Under the pieces are notes generated by a model. That model did no database searches and had not been told where the DNA came from. It saw nothing but the letters and a program-made list of their open reading frames with translations. A DNA stretch of 64,000 nt from Viridothelium virens (Eukaryota; Ascomycota; Dothideomycetes; Trypetheliales; Trypetheliaceae), in the NCBI GenBank assembly GCA_010094025.1, contig ML991796.1, positions 248,001 through 312,000 of the forward strand, read 5' to 3'. Position 1 is the first letter of the stretch. Each line of letters begins with the position of its first letter. The translations under genes were made by a program, and so were the position numbers. Shown here in pieces: positions 1 to 11,119 of this stretch.

Positions 1-146
1 TACATGCCGGCACACTTACTTACCCAAGACAGTCTACAGTAAGTAGTAATTTTGCATCCATCCAACAATTCCGCCTCGTCAGAGCTTTTATCAAAGCAAT
101 CATGCTAAAATTGATCAGATAGCTTGAGCAATGATCCGCGTCTCCA
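1..146. other. Window edge, 3' flank of the first gene
   Basis: Short non-coding flank downstream of the minus-strand gene that ends at 147. It is AT-rich and I see no feature in it. Confidence 0.5.
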
Positions 147-3100
147 TTATTGAGCAAGCACCAACGTCCGCTTAGCACGCATCAAATCGTTCCAAAGGCT
201 CTTATGTTCCTTCTTCCAAGCTGCCGTATTCTCACGAATGAATCCATTGGGACTACCCTGCAATCCCGTCATTACCTCCTGGAGGCTTTGGATGATGACT
301 CTTGCCTCTTCTGACAACGAGCCCTTCGAAGTTTTAAGGCCGTTTTTGCCATCTTCAATGAGTTTCATCACGAGTGCAACTCGGACGAGAATCAGAGCTG
401 ACGACAGCGGGTCAGCCGCGTCATGCTTCGGGCGTAGGGCCTGCTCTCCAATGCAGGACGCCATTCGCAGGCGCTCTGCATCTGTATCGAGAAACTCAGA
501 GATGGCATACGTATCCTCGGCAATCTGCGGCCAGCGGAGGGTATTTTCCGGGAGTAAATCGAGGTGCAAATTTTCCAGTTCTTTAACAAAAATTTTCCAC
601 TCTTCGCCCGCCCGTTGCGTATCAGAGAAACGTGGATACGGGAGAAGCCAGAGCTGAAGCTTCGTAGTCGACGGAAGGATGCGACGTATGTCTTCGCCCT
701 CATGCCTGTCCCTGATGCGAGCAAGTATTGAGAGAACTTTTTCAAGTGCAACTCGACCACTTTCCCGCCATTTCCGGTACATAGAACGAATCGACTCAAC
801 GCTTGCGAGGGGATAAGCGGTCTTACTTGGCGGGCGGAGATCGCGTACAAAATCGTCCCAGATATCTACAAAGCGCTCGAATTCCTGTAGAAATAGAGAC
901 GTATGTTCGCTCACTAAATCGAGCAGCCCATCAAAGGTGATGGCGTTGCTTATGGAGGGATGCGGCATATCATGATGGATCATCGAGACTATCCTCTGTG
1001 TACTAGAGCCGAAGTATTGGTCCATTTCTTGACCGAAGACGGACAGCCAATGCTGCACTTCCGGGGTATTTCGGAGATTGACATTCTTTCGGAGCGACTC
1101 ATTAAAGGTCTGTAGATTGGCAGGCGAGGTGATGGTCATGACAATATGTCTGTTGAAGTCTTCAAACACTGTTTTGGGTATGTAAGAAGCATATCTGGCA
1201 ACGACTTCGTCCCATAATTGAGTGCTGATAGGCGTCAAAGGGAGATCATCTATGGCCAAGTCCGCTTTGTGCTTGGCCAGAAACAAAGCAATCCATTTCC
1301 TGTGCTCTGTTTGTGAGAGCCTGAGAATCGGTAAGAGATATCGGGCCGCAAAGTCAGGCTGTAATTTCCTTATCGCCGGGTACTTCTGTTCATGAGGAGC
1401 TGTGAGCATAGCGTTAAGCAAAGGGGGTAGCCCAGAGGAAATGTCGGCAATCTCCGGTAATGTCCCTGTTTCCTTGGCCTCCTCCCAGTCCTCTGGACGC
1501 ATCGGGAGGCGCTCATTGATGCTCCCGGCAATGGGTATAATGGTTTCCAGTGCGGCCATAATCTTTGTGACTAGAGCATTGGATTCCCAAGCATCCTCCT
1601 GACCGCTGACCAGGCTGTCGAGCAGACTCAGTAGACTATCAAGTGTCGCAAGACGGATGTCTCTATGTGTCCCCGCTTTGAATAGCTCCAAGAGTACTTC
1701 TATCGCTGCATCTGCCGAAATGAACTCCGCATTGTCTAACAGTTGTGCCAAATACTTGACAGTTGTCACTTTGACCAGAGATTGAGGTGGTATGGATTTG
1801 GAGGGTTCCACCTCGCCAACCTTTACGTATGATTGCTCCTCTAGCTTCTCTCCAATGGCAGCTGCAAAGGCAAGCAGCATTTCATGCGCTTCTTTAGCAG
1901 GGAGGGATTTCATGAATTTGATCGATAGGAACTGTCTATGCCAGGAACTTGCACCTGGCCGATCCAGTATAGTCTGAAGAATGAGCTTCTGCGCTAGCTC
2001 AGGTTTGTCGCTTGCGGAGAGGTGAAGTAGACATTCATACGACAGTAATTCCAGGTCGTCATGTTCCGGCTGATGATCCATCTTCTTGCGCCGTTCATTC
2101 CCAGCTTCAAGCATGGCCGCGGTAGAAGCAGCAAGGGCGGTCGGAGGAAGTGTTCTCAGGAGAGCTCTAATAGGCCTATGGACCTCTCTAAGGAAGTCAA
2201 CTCCCACTTTCTCTACCATTTCTAAGGTTCCACTCCAAATTGCAGCGTAGATGTCAGCTTCTGAGCTCTGCAGTTGCTTCTGAATTTCCTTGGCGCGGTC
2301 AACGCGTTGGTTGATGGCTGCGCCGAACAAGGACGTAACTCCATTCCAATCAGGTTGGTAAAAGGAAGGTTCCCGCTTCGCCAAACTCATCATGCCATGG
2401 AACTCCATGAGAATCTCATCTGCCTTCTTGACGTTCGCTGCGATTTCAGCCAATCGCACGTTATCCGGCAATCGCTGTGGTATGGCGGACAGTAGCTCAA
2501 TCCCTTCAGTCGTCATAGTTGCATCTCGCGCGAAGATGGCTTTCACGGTAAGGGGATCTCGAATGTATCGCTTTTGCCAGGTCACGGTTTCCTTGTACAA
2601 GTCTAGGTTACCACTCGCAATAGCATAAGCAGCGGCTGCTTTAGCAAACTGGGCTCTATCCGTTTGCTCCCTTGCAGTAGCAGCTTTTTTCCGGAGCTCA
2701 TCGACGGTGCTTTTGACGCTCCTTTGCATTTCTTCACTTTTGCGCCGGAGTATAGTGAGGAGTAAGGCTGCATTGAAGTTCCGTTGAGATTTAATGTCCT
2801 CTATTGAAAGAATCGACCTTCGTCCTGGTCGCTGCAAAAAGCTGTATTCCGGATTTACTTCGTAAAGACCCTTGAGTAATCGGACTGCTTGGTCTTCATT
2901 CAGCTGGTAAAAGACGTCACAGGCCCATGGTTGATGTGAAAGTAGTTTGAAATCTTCGACCGTGTCAATGTCGACACCTATTTTTGGAATATGGAGGCAA
3001 TGGAGTCGAAGTAGCTGCCATCGCAACTTGGGCTTTTGTTTCAGATACCCCAACGCTCGCATGAACTCTTGGCCGATCGCCTCCTGTGAACCGCCAAGTC

Positions 3101-4172
3101 CCAAATGCAGGGCAAGCGCGAGCAAATCCTCATATATCTCTGGTGCCCTGGTCCAACGAGTCATCAACTCTGACCAGATGCCAGTTGATCGGAATTTCAC
3201 CTTAAGTCCTGGCTTAACCTCCAAAAGCTGTAAGCCTAGCATGAAGACACTATGAATCTTCGCCTCCGACAGTTTTCTTTTACGAGAACGATGAAGGAGA
3301 GAAGACCATATGTCAACTTCAGATATCGAAGCCGGCCAATCTTTGGCGTTGTTGCTATCTAATCGATGCTGCAATACTTTCAACGCGAAGGCCATAGACT
3401 CTGAGATTCCTGAACCTTGTGAAGCAGGTCTAGGAGGTTGGCTATACGCAAATGCGCCAAACAATTGATTAGTGAAGTCACTTCTGTTGGCGCCGTGGAA
3501 GATGCTCGTTGTGAGACGCCTTCGCAAAAGCTCGGAATGAGTCTTAATTAAGCGTGTGTAGGGGAGATGCTGATACAATGCATTTGATTGGTCTTTGGCG
3601 TTGAGCAACTGATCAATAAACCCTGCTGAACAAGCTGGTATCATCTGAGCGTAGTGCGCCTGAATGGGACGTCTGTCTTGACATTTCAGCCCAGATCCGG
3701 GGTAGTGTGTCGGAAGTAGTGCACGTAGTAGTTCCTCGACGGCTTTTTCTCGAGCTTGTACTCCTCTCTGACCGCGATTACAGCGCCCCAATGCCGCTGC
3801 AAGAGCCTTCACCTCTGCAACGGAGAGCTTTGCAAAGAGATCGACAAGGCCTCTCGTTCCACCGATCGCCCTCCATGCGAACACCCACTTTGTCGAATCG
3901 ATCAAAGCTATCCCAAAGTGCTTGATTCCTTGCTTGCGAACGCTTCGTGACAAGCATTGTTGAATGCAAAGTACGATAACCTCGTCGGATTTAGCCCAGG
4001 GAAGGAAGATGCTGAAGACAGTCGGCTGCAGATACTCTTGATCCACTGCTTCTAGGAGAGCTTGACAAATCGCCGCATCTGAATTCTTTTGTCGGAGTCC
4101 ATTTAAATATGTTATAATGTCTTTGATCTTTCTACTGCGGAACAGCGAGAAATCCAGATTGACTATCGCCAT
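147..4172 (-). CDS. Large single-exon fungal orphan protein, HEAT/ARM-like
   Basis: A 1341-residue open frame with no intron. It starts MAIVNLDFSLFRSRKIKDII and runs to a TAA at 147. I recognise no catalytic motif. The sequence is almost entirely helical-looking, with repeated Leu/Ala-rich stretches of 30-40 residues (for example around residues 660-720 and 830-900), which suggests an alpha-solenoid of HEAT or ARM type. Short Lys/Arg-rich helices occur near residues 490-530. There is no signal peptide or membrane segment, so a soluble intracellular scaffold is likely. Proteins of this length and style occur in Pezizomycotina as conserved hypotheticals. The solenoid reading is inference from residue pattern; the reality of the gene is secure from its length. 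Confidence 0.85.
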   Translation of the reverse strand: MAIVNLDFSLFRSRKIKDIITYLNGLRQKNSDAAICQALLEAVDQEYLQPTVFSIFLPWAKSDEVIVLCIQQCLSRSVRKQGIKHFGIALIDSTKWVFAWRAIGGTRGLVDLFAKLSVAEVKALAAALGRCNRGQRGVQAREKAVEELLRALLPTHYPGSGLKCQDRRPIQAHYAQMIPACSAGFIDQLLNAKDQSNALYQHLPYTRLIKTHSELLRRRLTTSIFHGANRSDFTNQLFGAFAYSQPPRPASQGSGISESMAFALKVLQHRLDSNNAKDWPASISEVDIWSSLLHRSRKRKLSEAKIHSVFMLGLQLLEVKPGLKVKFRSTGIWSELMTRWTRAPEIYEDLLALALHLGLGGSQEAIGQEFMRALGYLKQKPKLRWQLLRLHCLHIPKIGVDIDTVEDFKLLSHQPWACDVFYQLNEDQAVRLLKGLYEVNPEYSFLQRPGRRSILSIEDIKSQRNFNAALLLTILRRKSEEMQRSVKSTVDELRKKAATAREQTDRAQFAKAAAAYAIASGNLDLYKETVTWQKRYIRDPLTVKAIFARDATMTTEGIELLSAIPQRLPDNVRLAEIAANVKKADEILMEFHGMMSLAKREPSFYQPDWNGVTSLFGAAINQRVDRAKEIQKQLQSSEADIYAAIWSGTLEMVEKVGVDFLREVHRPIRALLRTLPPTALAASTAAMLEAGNERRKKMDHQPEHDDLELLSYECLLHLSASDKPELAQKLILQTILDRPGASSWHRQFLSIKFMKSLPAKEAHEMLLAFAAAIGEKLEEQSYVKVGEVEPSKSIPPQSLVKVTTVKYLAQLLDNAEFISADAAIEVLLELFKAGTHRDIRLATLDSLLSLLDSLVSGQEDAWESNALVTKIMAALETIIPIAGSINERLPMRPEDWEEAKETGTLPEIADISSGLPPLLNAMLTAPHEQKYPAIRKLQPDFAARYLLPILRLSQTEHRKWIALFLAKHKADLAIDDLPLTPISTQLWDEVVARYASYIPKTVFEDFNRHIVMTITSPANLQTFNESLRKNVNLRNTPEVQHWLSVFGQEMDQYFGSSTQRIVSMIHHDMPHPSISNAITFDGLLDLVSEHTSLFLQEFERFVDIWDDFVRDLRPPSKTAYPLASVESIRSMYRKWRESGRVALEKVLSILARIRDRHEGEDIRRILPSTTKLQLWLLPYPRFSDTQRAGEEWKIFVKELENLHLDLLPENTLRWPQIAEDTYAISEFLDTDAERLRMASCIGEQALRPKHDAADPLSSALILVRVALVMKLIEDGKNGLKTSKGSLSEEARVIIQSLQEVMTGLQGSPNGFIRENTAAWKKEHKSLWNDLMRAKRTLVLAQ

Positions 4173-4626
4173 AGCAGAGCAGGCAGAAGCATCTCGAGCT
4201 TTTTAGAACCGGGAAATGAGATCACGGACCGAAATTCTGATGAAAGATGCTGCTCACAGAAGAAGGGTCTGCGGCGAAGGCGGCGAAGGCGGTGCAGGCT
4301 GTACTGTAAAATGTACGGATTATCTGTGCCTGGATGTTTTATGTGTAGCCTCCGACGCTACTTTAGGTAGTTACTGGGCAGTGATACGGTGGTCTTCAGA
4401 CCACCAATCAGTGGCCGCAAACGTAAGCCGATCTCTGAAGCCTGGGGCACCTGTTTATCTGGCAGTCGAGTCAATTACCGTTTATTTCTCCCTCTTGGTC
4501 CTGTTCAATATAGGACTGCTCTCGCGGTAGCAGTAATCTTGTCACCAGTTGAGATGCCCACCGACATCACAGTCTAACAAGACTTTGCAAATTCACAGTG
4601 CTGCTTTGGTCTTGCCCAATTAATAG
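4173..4626. other. Intergenic, upstream of the orphan gene
   Basis: About 450 bases between two minus-strand genes, holding the promoter of the large orphan and the 3' end of the next gene. A short GGCGAAGGC direct repeat lies near 4276-4292. Nothing else recognised. Confidence 0.5.
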
Positions 4627-5322
4627 CTAAGACTTCTGCCCCCATTCCGCCCATCCAGCCGCATCTACGACCCAATATACGCTTTCCACAAACCTCGGTA
4701 CATCTTCCACGACTATGGCGATTCTTCCTGCCTCCCGACTTTTATTCAATACATCCACCGCCATCCTCGCCATCCTCGCCATCTCCTCATCCCTCTTCCC
4801 ATATGTCTCTCCGTTTCCGTCTTGGCTCACGTCCCCTCTAGGCACCTTATAGACCTGATCGTAAGCCGCCTCAATCTTCACCTCCCCCATTGGCCAGTCC
4901 CTCCTCCCCGTTTCTCCTGGTCCCGGAATCTCTAGTACTACCTCCGCCGCCAGATACTGCATAATCGTAATCAGCACGCGTCCCATCCACTTCGCATTCT
5001 CCGTGCCACCAATCTCACGTAACCATCGCCCAAACATATTTCCCGCATGCCGCTTCCCCTTATGGAGCTTTGGGACAGCGTGCGCGTAGGGCAGAGGCAC
5101 GAAGGTTCGTGAGTGGAAGGCGTGGAGTGAAAGGAAGATAGGCAGAGCTTCAATGCGGATTTGGCGGGAAACGCGGAGGAGCGGAGGTTCGTGGGCGGCG
5201 GGTATGGGAATAGGGATGTCATTGGCGGGATCAGGAGAGAAGGCCGTGGCGAAGTCTGCAGGAGACAAGACGAGGTGATAGATTTGAATTCGGAGTTCAG
5301 AAGGTAGGGCGAGCAAGGCCAT
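4627..5322 (-). CDS. 2EXR/F-box-like domain protein
   Basis: A 231-residue single-exon protein. The N-terminus (residues 2-20, LLALPSELRIQIYHLVL) followed by PPLLRVSRQIRIEALPIFLS (about 48-66) is the pattern of the fungal 2EXR/F-box-like family: a 'LP.E+R..IY' helix, then 'LL.+.+Q+R.E...+F'. Such proteins are common and expanded in Pezizomycotina, and most have no assigned function. The C-terminal half has no recognised domain. The coding strand is C-rich in its first third and G-rich after about 5065, a switch seen in several other genes here. The first ATG after the 5' gap was chosen because the domain begins right after it. Confidence 0.75.
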   Translation of the reverse strand: MALLALPSELRIQIYHLVLSPADFATAFSPDPANDIPIPIPAAHEPPLLRVSRQIRIEALPIFLSLHAFHSRTFVPLPYAHAVPKLHKGKRHAGNMFGRWLREIGGTENAKWMGRVLITIMQYLAAEVVLEIPGPGETGRRDWPMGEVKIEAAYDQVYKVPRGDVSQDGNGETYGKRDEEMARMARMAVDVLNKSREAGRIAIVVEDVPRFVESVYWVVDAAGWAEWGQKS

Positions 5323-5775
5323 CTTCCGGATGCCAAGTTTGTTGCTCGCGTTGTTGAACTGAATGTGACAAAGTAGTTCTCTTCATAGAATATACAAGGT
5401 CAGGAAGCCTCCTATAATCAGTTCCAGCAGCTTCAGGGAATCGTTACCTGTGCCACTTTGTACAATGCGAACTACGTCATGGGTGGCTCGGAGCTCCTGG
5501 CATGGAATCTCCGAGATGCTTTGGGAGAGAATCCATTACACTCGGCGGCATTCGAGATCAAGTGCAGCAATATTTGCTATTGTATAATTTTCCTGGTCGG
5601 ATGGGTCTTGAATTTGCACGCAATCGTGCCTAGGATGGCCAGCCTTCTTCGGAGAGGCGAAATGCACCGTTCAGGGATGACATCCCCGCTCTCAATATAA
5701 CCTTTACAGAAGCAGGCTTGACGGACCAACGCCCGATCAGTCCTCGGACTCAAAGCTCATGTTCAGCTTAAAGAA
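5323..5775. other. Divergent intergenic region
   Basis: About 450 bases between the divergent 2EXR-like gene (minus) and the methyltransferase-like gene (plus). It probably holds both promoters. The true start of the methyltransferase may lie here if it has an additional 5' exon. Confidence 0.4.
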
Positions 5776-6755
5776 ATGACATACGGAATATGGCAGACAC
5801 TGCGCCTAGGATACAAGATCTTGCCGAGAGCTGGCTTCATCCAGCACACATATTGTGTTTGGCTATCTATCGTGAGCTCTGATAACCCTGGCCAATTACA
5901 ACGTACGGAAAGGGCTGGAGGGTTGACTTCCGATGCAGAATTTATACTAGCAGTCTTTGACACAATCTTCCTCGAGAGAGATCAATGGAGTCTGCTTGAT
6001 ATTGCAAAGCTTAGGAGCAAAGCTTTTTCAAGGCTATGGCTTACCTATAGTTCGACCCCAAATTTTCAAAGACAACTAGTACAGCAGCTCACCAGTCTAC
6101 AGCGGACATGCTTTCAGCAGAGCTTCCTCAGCCCATACCTTCCCTCCTCTCGTCAGTGTCTGGAACAGTCTTGGATGTGGGTCCTGGATCTGGAACCCAA
6201 TTATACACGATGAGACTCGCCAAAACTACCACTATCTATGGCGCCGAGCCCGAGATCGCCTTACATGATCAGTTACGCAAGAACACAATAACCAATGGTT
6301 TGGAAGGAAAGTACAAAATTCTGGCATGTGGCGCTGAAAAGGAAACTCTAGTTCCCGCCTTGGCCAAGGCCGGCTTGTTGCAGGAAGGAGTAGGAAATGG
6401 ACTGTTCGATTACATTGTCTGCCTACGAGTATTCTGTGGCGTAACGAATGTTCAAGAAACGGTCGACGGATTGTACAAATTGTTGAAGCCGGGGGGAACG
6501 CTCATTGTTGCGGAACACGTCAAGAATCCTTGGCCAGAAAAGGGCGGTTGGATTGTGCCATGGGCATTACAGAAGGTTTACAAGGTGCTCGGGTGGAGCT
6601 TTTGGATTGGCGGATGTAATATTGATAGAGATACCAAACGGATACTGTTGAATGCTCCAGGCAGCAGCGACGGTTGGCAGAAAGTTCATTTGCTGATTCC
6701 TGAGCCATGGAACAGTATTCCATATCTATTGGGATACCTTGTGAAAAAGACTTAG
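5776..6755 (+). CDS. METTL7-like SAM-dependent methyltransferase
   Basis: Proposed as two exons, 5776-6078 and 6132-6755. The 53-nt GT-AG intron 6079-6131 joins the frames as NFQRQL/PIPSLLSS. The second exon has the class I SAM-binding motif I, LDVGPGSGTQLY, an acidic ribose-binding position (YGAEPE), a motif-IV-like FDYIVCLRVFCGV, and LLKPGGTLIVAEHV before the last strands. This is the layout of the METTL7/fungal thiol-methyltransferase-like family. The C-terminus (GWSFWIGGCNIDRDT...W) also fits. The first about 70 residues of exon 1 look unlike the family; family-like sequence begins near SLLDIAKLRSKAFSRLW. The N-terminus and start are therefore uncertain, and an extra intron is possible. 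The substrate is unknown. Confidence 0.7.
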
Positions 6756-7798
6756 AATTATCCTAGATCACAGTGCAAAAGGAGAATGAGCACCGATTGA
6801 CGGAGTGCTTTTGCTCTTCATACTGATCAACAGTATGCTTGGTGTACCGCCCCCTCCGTTGCTCTTTGATGTTTTACGTCATACCACTTTAGCGCTATAG
6901 TAAGATTTGCAAAGGCTTAGAGGTAACGCAGTGGCCAGCTTCGTTGTCGGTCTTGGTGTTGTACCGAAGGAACAATCACTCTGTGATCATTTTCTGACTA
7001 GATTTTCCTCGATCTGTCTGTCCATGCTGAAGAGAGTGTGGTTTACAGTTAGTGAAGATGTCATCAGAATTGGCAAAGCAGACTCAGCTATGGGAATGGC
7101 ATAAAAGAAGATGTGCGGTATCTTACCACGGTCATCCATAAGGAGCACACCCATCTTCTGAAGAGAGCACATCAAGCTAAACTTTAATCAGCAATACTTT
7201 AACCTATATAGACACTAGCCTAGGATTTCCTTTTCCCATAATATGTATGTCGATACGTCTCGATAATTCCTTAGATTGAGATACCATTTCAGAAAAAAAA
7301 GAGCTACTCTTAGGATATAAAGAACTTATTTCCTTTCCGAGTAAGATCAAGCAGTTTTTCGCTTCAAAATGTCCTCTAAAAGGAAATCTGTACAAGGGAC
7401 TTGTATTGAGGTTTTTGGAGGTGTGCTTCCCACCAAGAATTGGTGTGCTCCTTAGGGTACAGATGACCTCTGACCACTGTTTGGTTTCTACGACGTGCAT
7501 TAGTGCCTTTTTCCACGTCAGACCGAACCATTACCTGACAAGGGAAGGATCCGAAATACAGCAAATTTGATTTGCCAAGGCCCCTGCGGGTATCTCTCAC
7601 TTGGACTGGGCTTTCCCAACCGAGAGATGCCGTTGACAGCATACGCAGAGGACGACCTATCCAGTCAGCCATGGACTCAGCTTGATCCCTCTGGGACGAT
7701 ATTTATAGGAAGAGCCACTCATCCTCTCGCCTTTGACGTTAAGTATCAGCTGTAATTCAAGGTGTTTCCATCGCTATCTTCTGTATATTTCTTTCGTC
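6756..7798. other. Intergenic region with a TATA-like element
   Basis: About 1 kb without a supported gene. An ATTTATA element at 7701-7707 lies about 95 bases before the start of the flavoprotein gene and is a plausible core promoter element. The stretch 7200-7500 is AT-rich. No repeat or RNA gene recognised. Confidence 0.4.
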
Positions 7799-9616
7799 AT
7801 GACTGAGTCAACTCGCGCGTTTGCTGGACCGATTGCAGCAGACGCTTTCGAGCCGGACCTTAACAACAGAAGCATAAATGTAGGAATCATTGGCGCTGGA
7901 ATCGCGGGCCTAGGGGCTGCCGTAGCCCTGCGCCGTAGTGGACACAAGGTTCAGGTTTGGCCAAACAAATGCAAGCAAGATGGACGTGCCAGCTGATAGT
8001 ACTCTGAAGATCTTCGAACGCTCGAGGTAGTGAAGCGAGTGAGCCGTTCCAAAATTTCAATTTGAGACTTATGAACGGAACAAAGGTTTAAAGACGAAGT
8101 CGGTGCAGCCATCAATTCATGCCCGAACGCTACGCGTATCCTTAATTACTATGGGTTTGACTTCAGACGCTCGAAAGGTGTTATCACAAAGAGGGTGAGT
8201 CTCTTCGTTCACGCATCATGCTACCTTAGTACTGATCGTTTCTTCAGTCTGAATTCATGAAAGGCGATACCTTGGAGACAATCATGGCAAACGATATCAA
8301 AGGCTTTCCCGAGAAATTCGGAGCGGACTATTACTTTTTGCACCGAGTTGACTTACATACTGAACTCCGCCGACTCGCCGAAGAACCCAATGGGCAGACC
8401 GAGCCGGTCCAAATCAGCCTGTCGTCGGACATTATCGATGTGGACGTCGATACGGCGGAATTGACACTTAAAGATGGGTCCAAATATAAGAAGGACCTCA
8501 TTGTTGCCGCAGATGGCATTCACGTATGTCTCCGTATCTCTCGGAAGCTGTATACTAATGCACCTAAAGTCTTTTCTCACCGGAAAAGTGATCGGAAGCG
8601 ACACTCCAGCTCGTCCGACTGGCCAATCTGCTTTTCGCTTCCTGATTTCTACTGAAAAACTTATGCAGGATCCGGAGGCGCACCAACAAATTGCAAGTAG
8701 ACCAGACGGAATCTACGTGGCAAATGCTCCAGACCGTAGACTGGTGTGGTACCCTTGCCGAGCGTGAGGTCCTATCCTGTCAAGTTACTTTAAGTTGGGG
8801 AAATACTGAACATGTATTAGAGGAGAAATCTTTAACTTTGTAGGAATACATCCTGACGATCAAACGGCGACTGATTCTGAAGGCGAGTGGCTCTTGTTCC
8901 GCGAATTTATTGTTTCGCCAACGTATTCTGATATTGCCCCAACAGACTTCACTGCGGACGCTCGATTAGAGGACTTACTGAATGTCTACAAATCTTTTAA
9001 CCCGGGATTGCGTGCTATGTGCCGGTGAGCCTGCAAGAAGATCTCAGCATCAATATCTGCCCTAACTCTGCCTCTGCAAAGGAACGCAGATGAGATAAAA
9101 CTTTGGAAGCTTCTGTATAGGCCACCAATCTCCAGATGGGTCAAGGGTAGGCTCGTTCTCATCGGCGATGCAGCTCATCCTATGCTGCCACGTAAGTTGG
9201 ACTGTCGAAATCTCTCCGACGATTCTAATTGAAGTGAAGATCAAGGCCAGGGGGGTGCTCAGGCCATCGAAGACGGCGCCGCGTTGGGTGCTCTCCTCTC
9301 CAAATTGGGCAGTGTCGAAGAGATACCTGCCCGCCTCCATCTTTTTCAAGAACTACGAAAGAACAGAGCCGCCGCCATGCAGATATTCTCAAATGCTGGG
9401 CAAGATCGGGCGGGGGAAATACAGGATGAAGCACAAAAATATGTGGATGGACCAGTGCCCAGTAAGTCATATTTATGCATAGGCGCAAACATCCACAATA
9501 AGAATGCTGATATATACGATTGTGCAGAAAATCCTCATGAGTTTCACGAGTGGAACTTCTCATACGATGTTCTTCGGCATTCTCTCAATGTGCTGTCCAG
9601 CGAAGTGAAAACTTGA
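7799..9616 (+). CDS. FAD-dependent monooxygenase (salicylate hydroxylase-like)
   Basis: Nine exons by consensus and frame: 7799-7954, 8010-8026, 8086-8194, 8248-8523, 8570-8763, 8821-9024, 9082-9191, 9240-9461, 9528-9616, giving 458 residues. All eight introns are 46-66 nt, and the one at 8524-8569 has a TACTAAT branch. The class A flavoprotein hydroxylase motifs are all present: dinucleotide-binding [13 protein letters not shown] (residues 29-41) with the ribose-binding Glu in IFERS (about 55); the DG motif in VAADGIHS; and the GD motif [12 protein letters not shown] (Asp about 348), followed by [11 protein letters not shown]. These enzymes use NAD(P)H and O2 to hydroxylate aromatic or related substrates in catabolism or secondary metabolism. 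The substrate is not evident. Exon 2 is only 17 nt and could easily be missed by automatic prediction. Confidence 0.88.
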
Positions 9617-10138
9617 AGTGTGCGTGTCAACTGGAAGAGCGACCTTTTGTATCTGTGATTAATGGAACACTGTCGTGGTTGTCTTTGTAACGAATCCGTA
9701 AAAAATTCTTTTCCATGAGCTTCAGAGGGACCGAGCGACCATTTCAATGTATTCATGTCACTAGGTTTCTATCAGCTTCTTCTCACTGGTCGATTCTATG
9801 CGCGACTCTGTGTCACGGTGACCCACACTCTCTAATTCTCGGGTCTCATCTGTTGTTTCTCTCTGATATCTTACTTCGGAGTATTCTGTATTGAGAAGTG
9901 AACATCAAATTCGCGTCTAATATCGCACTAGACATGACGACGATTTGAGATAAGTCGACATTAAGTAGGAACACTTCAGACAGTCGAAGACTCAAAGATA
10001 GTATTTACATAATCTCCTGCTATATACAGCCCTACACGAGGAACTTTGCACACTTAGCCAACCAAGGTGCCTTGAGAAAATTTCTCCATAAGAAAAGTCC
10101 ATACATCCCCCAACTTCTGCATGCTCAATCGAGTTTGT
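9617..10138. other. Convergent intergenic region
   Basis: About 520 bases between the 3' ends of two convergent genes. No feature seen beyond presumed 3' untranslated sequence. Confidence 0.5.
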
Positions 10139-11119
10139 TTAAGTATAGGTATACTGCTGGATGGTGATGTCAGCCACGGTCCAGGTCTTTCCGCCATCCG
10201 CGGTGACCAAATTGCCCGAAGCACCGTTGAGCGCCAGGGTGCGCGAGTAGTTTGGATCAGGTGTGTTCATGATTATCGTCGTGTTGAGGTACTGATGCTG
10301 CGGGACGGTTCCGCATTTCGCCTGCTGGCACTCCATCGCTGTTGCAAAAGATGATTAGCGGATGCACTCTCAAAAAAGATGCTTGGGCGATCCAACTGAC
10401 CTGTACCCCAACCTGCACCATGGCCGCTCGCTGTGAAAAGTTAGCATATATACGGTAGCCCGAGCAAGATATCGTACTTGTTGACAGGGTCGACACTTTA
10501 GCGCCATTTACCGAGACGGTCTGGTCGAATTGGGAGGTGGCATCATTATATTTATCTGCTGAGGCGTAAGCAATGCAATGGACTATCCTCACGGTAATTT
10601 TCAGCAGAACTTACAGTCGTACGTGACGTGATCGCCTGGGTTCGCCCTGTACGGAGTGCCGTCATGTTGGTTTCCTAGAGGCGAGAGAGATCTGTAAGCG
10701 CTCGAGAAAAAGAGAAAGAGTAGGGGAGGACTGTACCATCGTATGTGCTTGCAACAACGCACCACTTGACATCGGACGCGGCGAAATTGCATGGAGACCT
10801 GTTCATGTTAATTTTAAAGCCGGAGGACTCGTATGATAATTTGGGCTCACCCGACACCGACGGTGGAGATGGCAAGGCCCTGGACGAGTTGGCCATCTGC
10901 TCCCGAGTCAAACTTGGTGCCCATGCCAGGCCATAAGCCAAGGTTTCCAGTATGGGGACTGTTGAGCGCTGGCAGAACGAGCGTTGTGGTAGCCTGCCGA
11001 ATCCATGAGTCGGCCGCAACCGCGCCGGTCGAGAAGGAGTTCCCAAAACTGAAATAGTTTTGACGAGGAACCACGGCACCGGAGACCACAGGGAGTATGG
11101 TAAGGAAGAGAGACTTCAT
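10139..11119 (-). CDS. Small secreted protein, concanavalin-A-like fold suspected
   Basis: Six exons, read on the minus strand: 11119-10851, 10798-10737, 10674-10615, 10555-10478, 10430-10401, 10338-10139, giving 232 residues. All frames join cleanly with GT-AG introns of 47-63 nt. The start MKSLFLTILPVVSGAVVPR is a signal peptide; an in-frame ATG 36 bases upstream would spoil it. The mature part is rich in Ser, Thr, Trp and Tyr, with several Cys (SPCNF, KWCVV, MECQQAKCG), a Tyr-rich YKYNDATSQFDQTVSVNG segment, and it ends with DGGKTWTVADITIQQYTYT. This resembles beta-sandwich extracellular fungal proteins of the concanavalin-A-like/G1-peptidase-like kind, but I see no catalytic pair and assign no activity. 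Confidence 0.8.
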
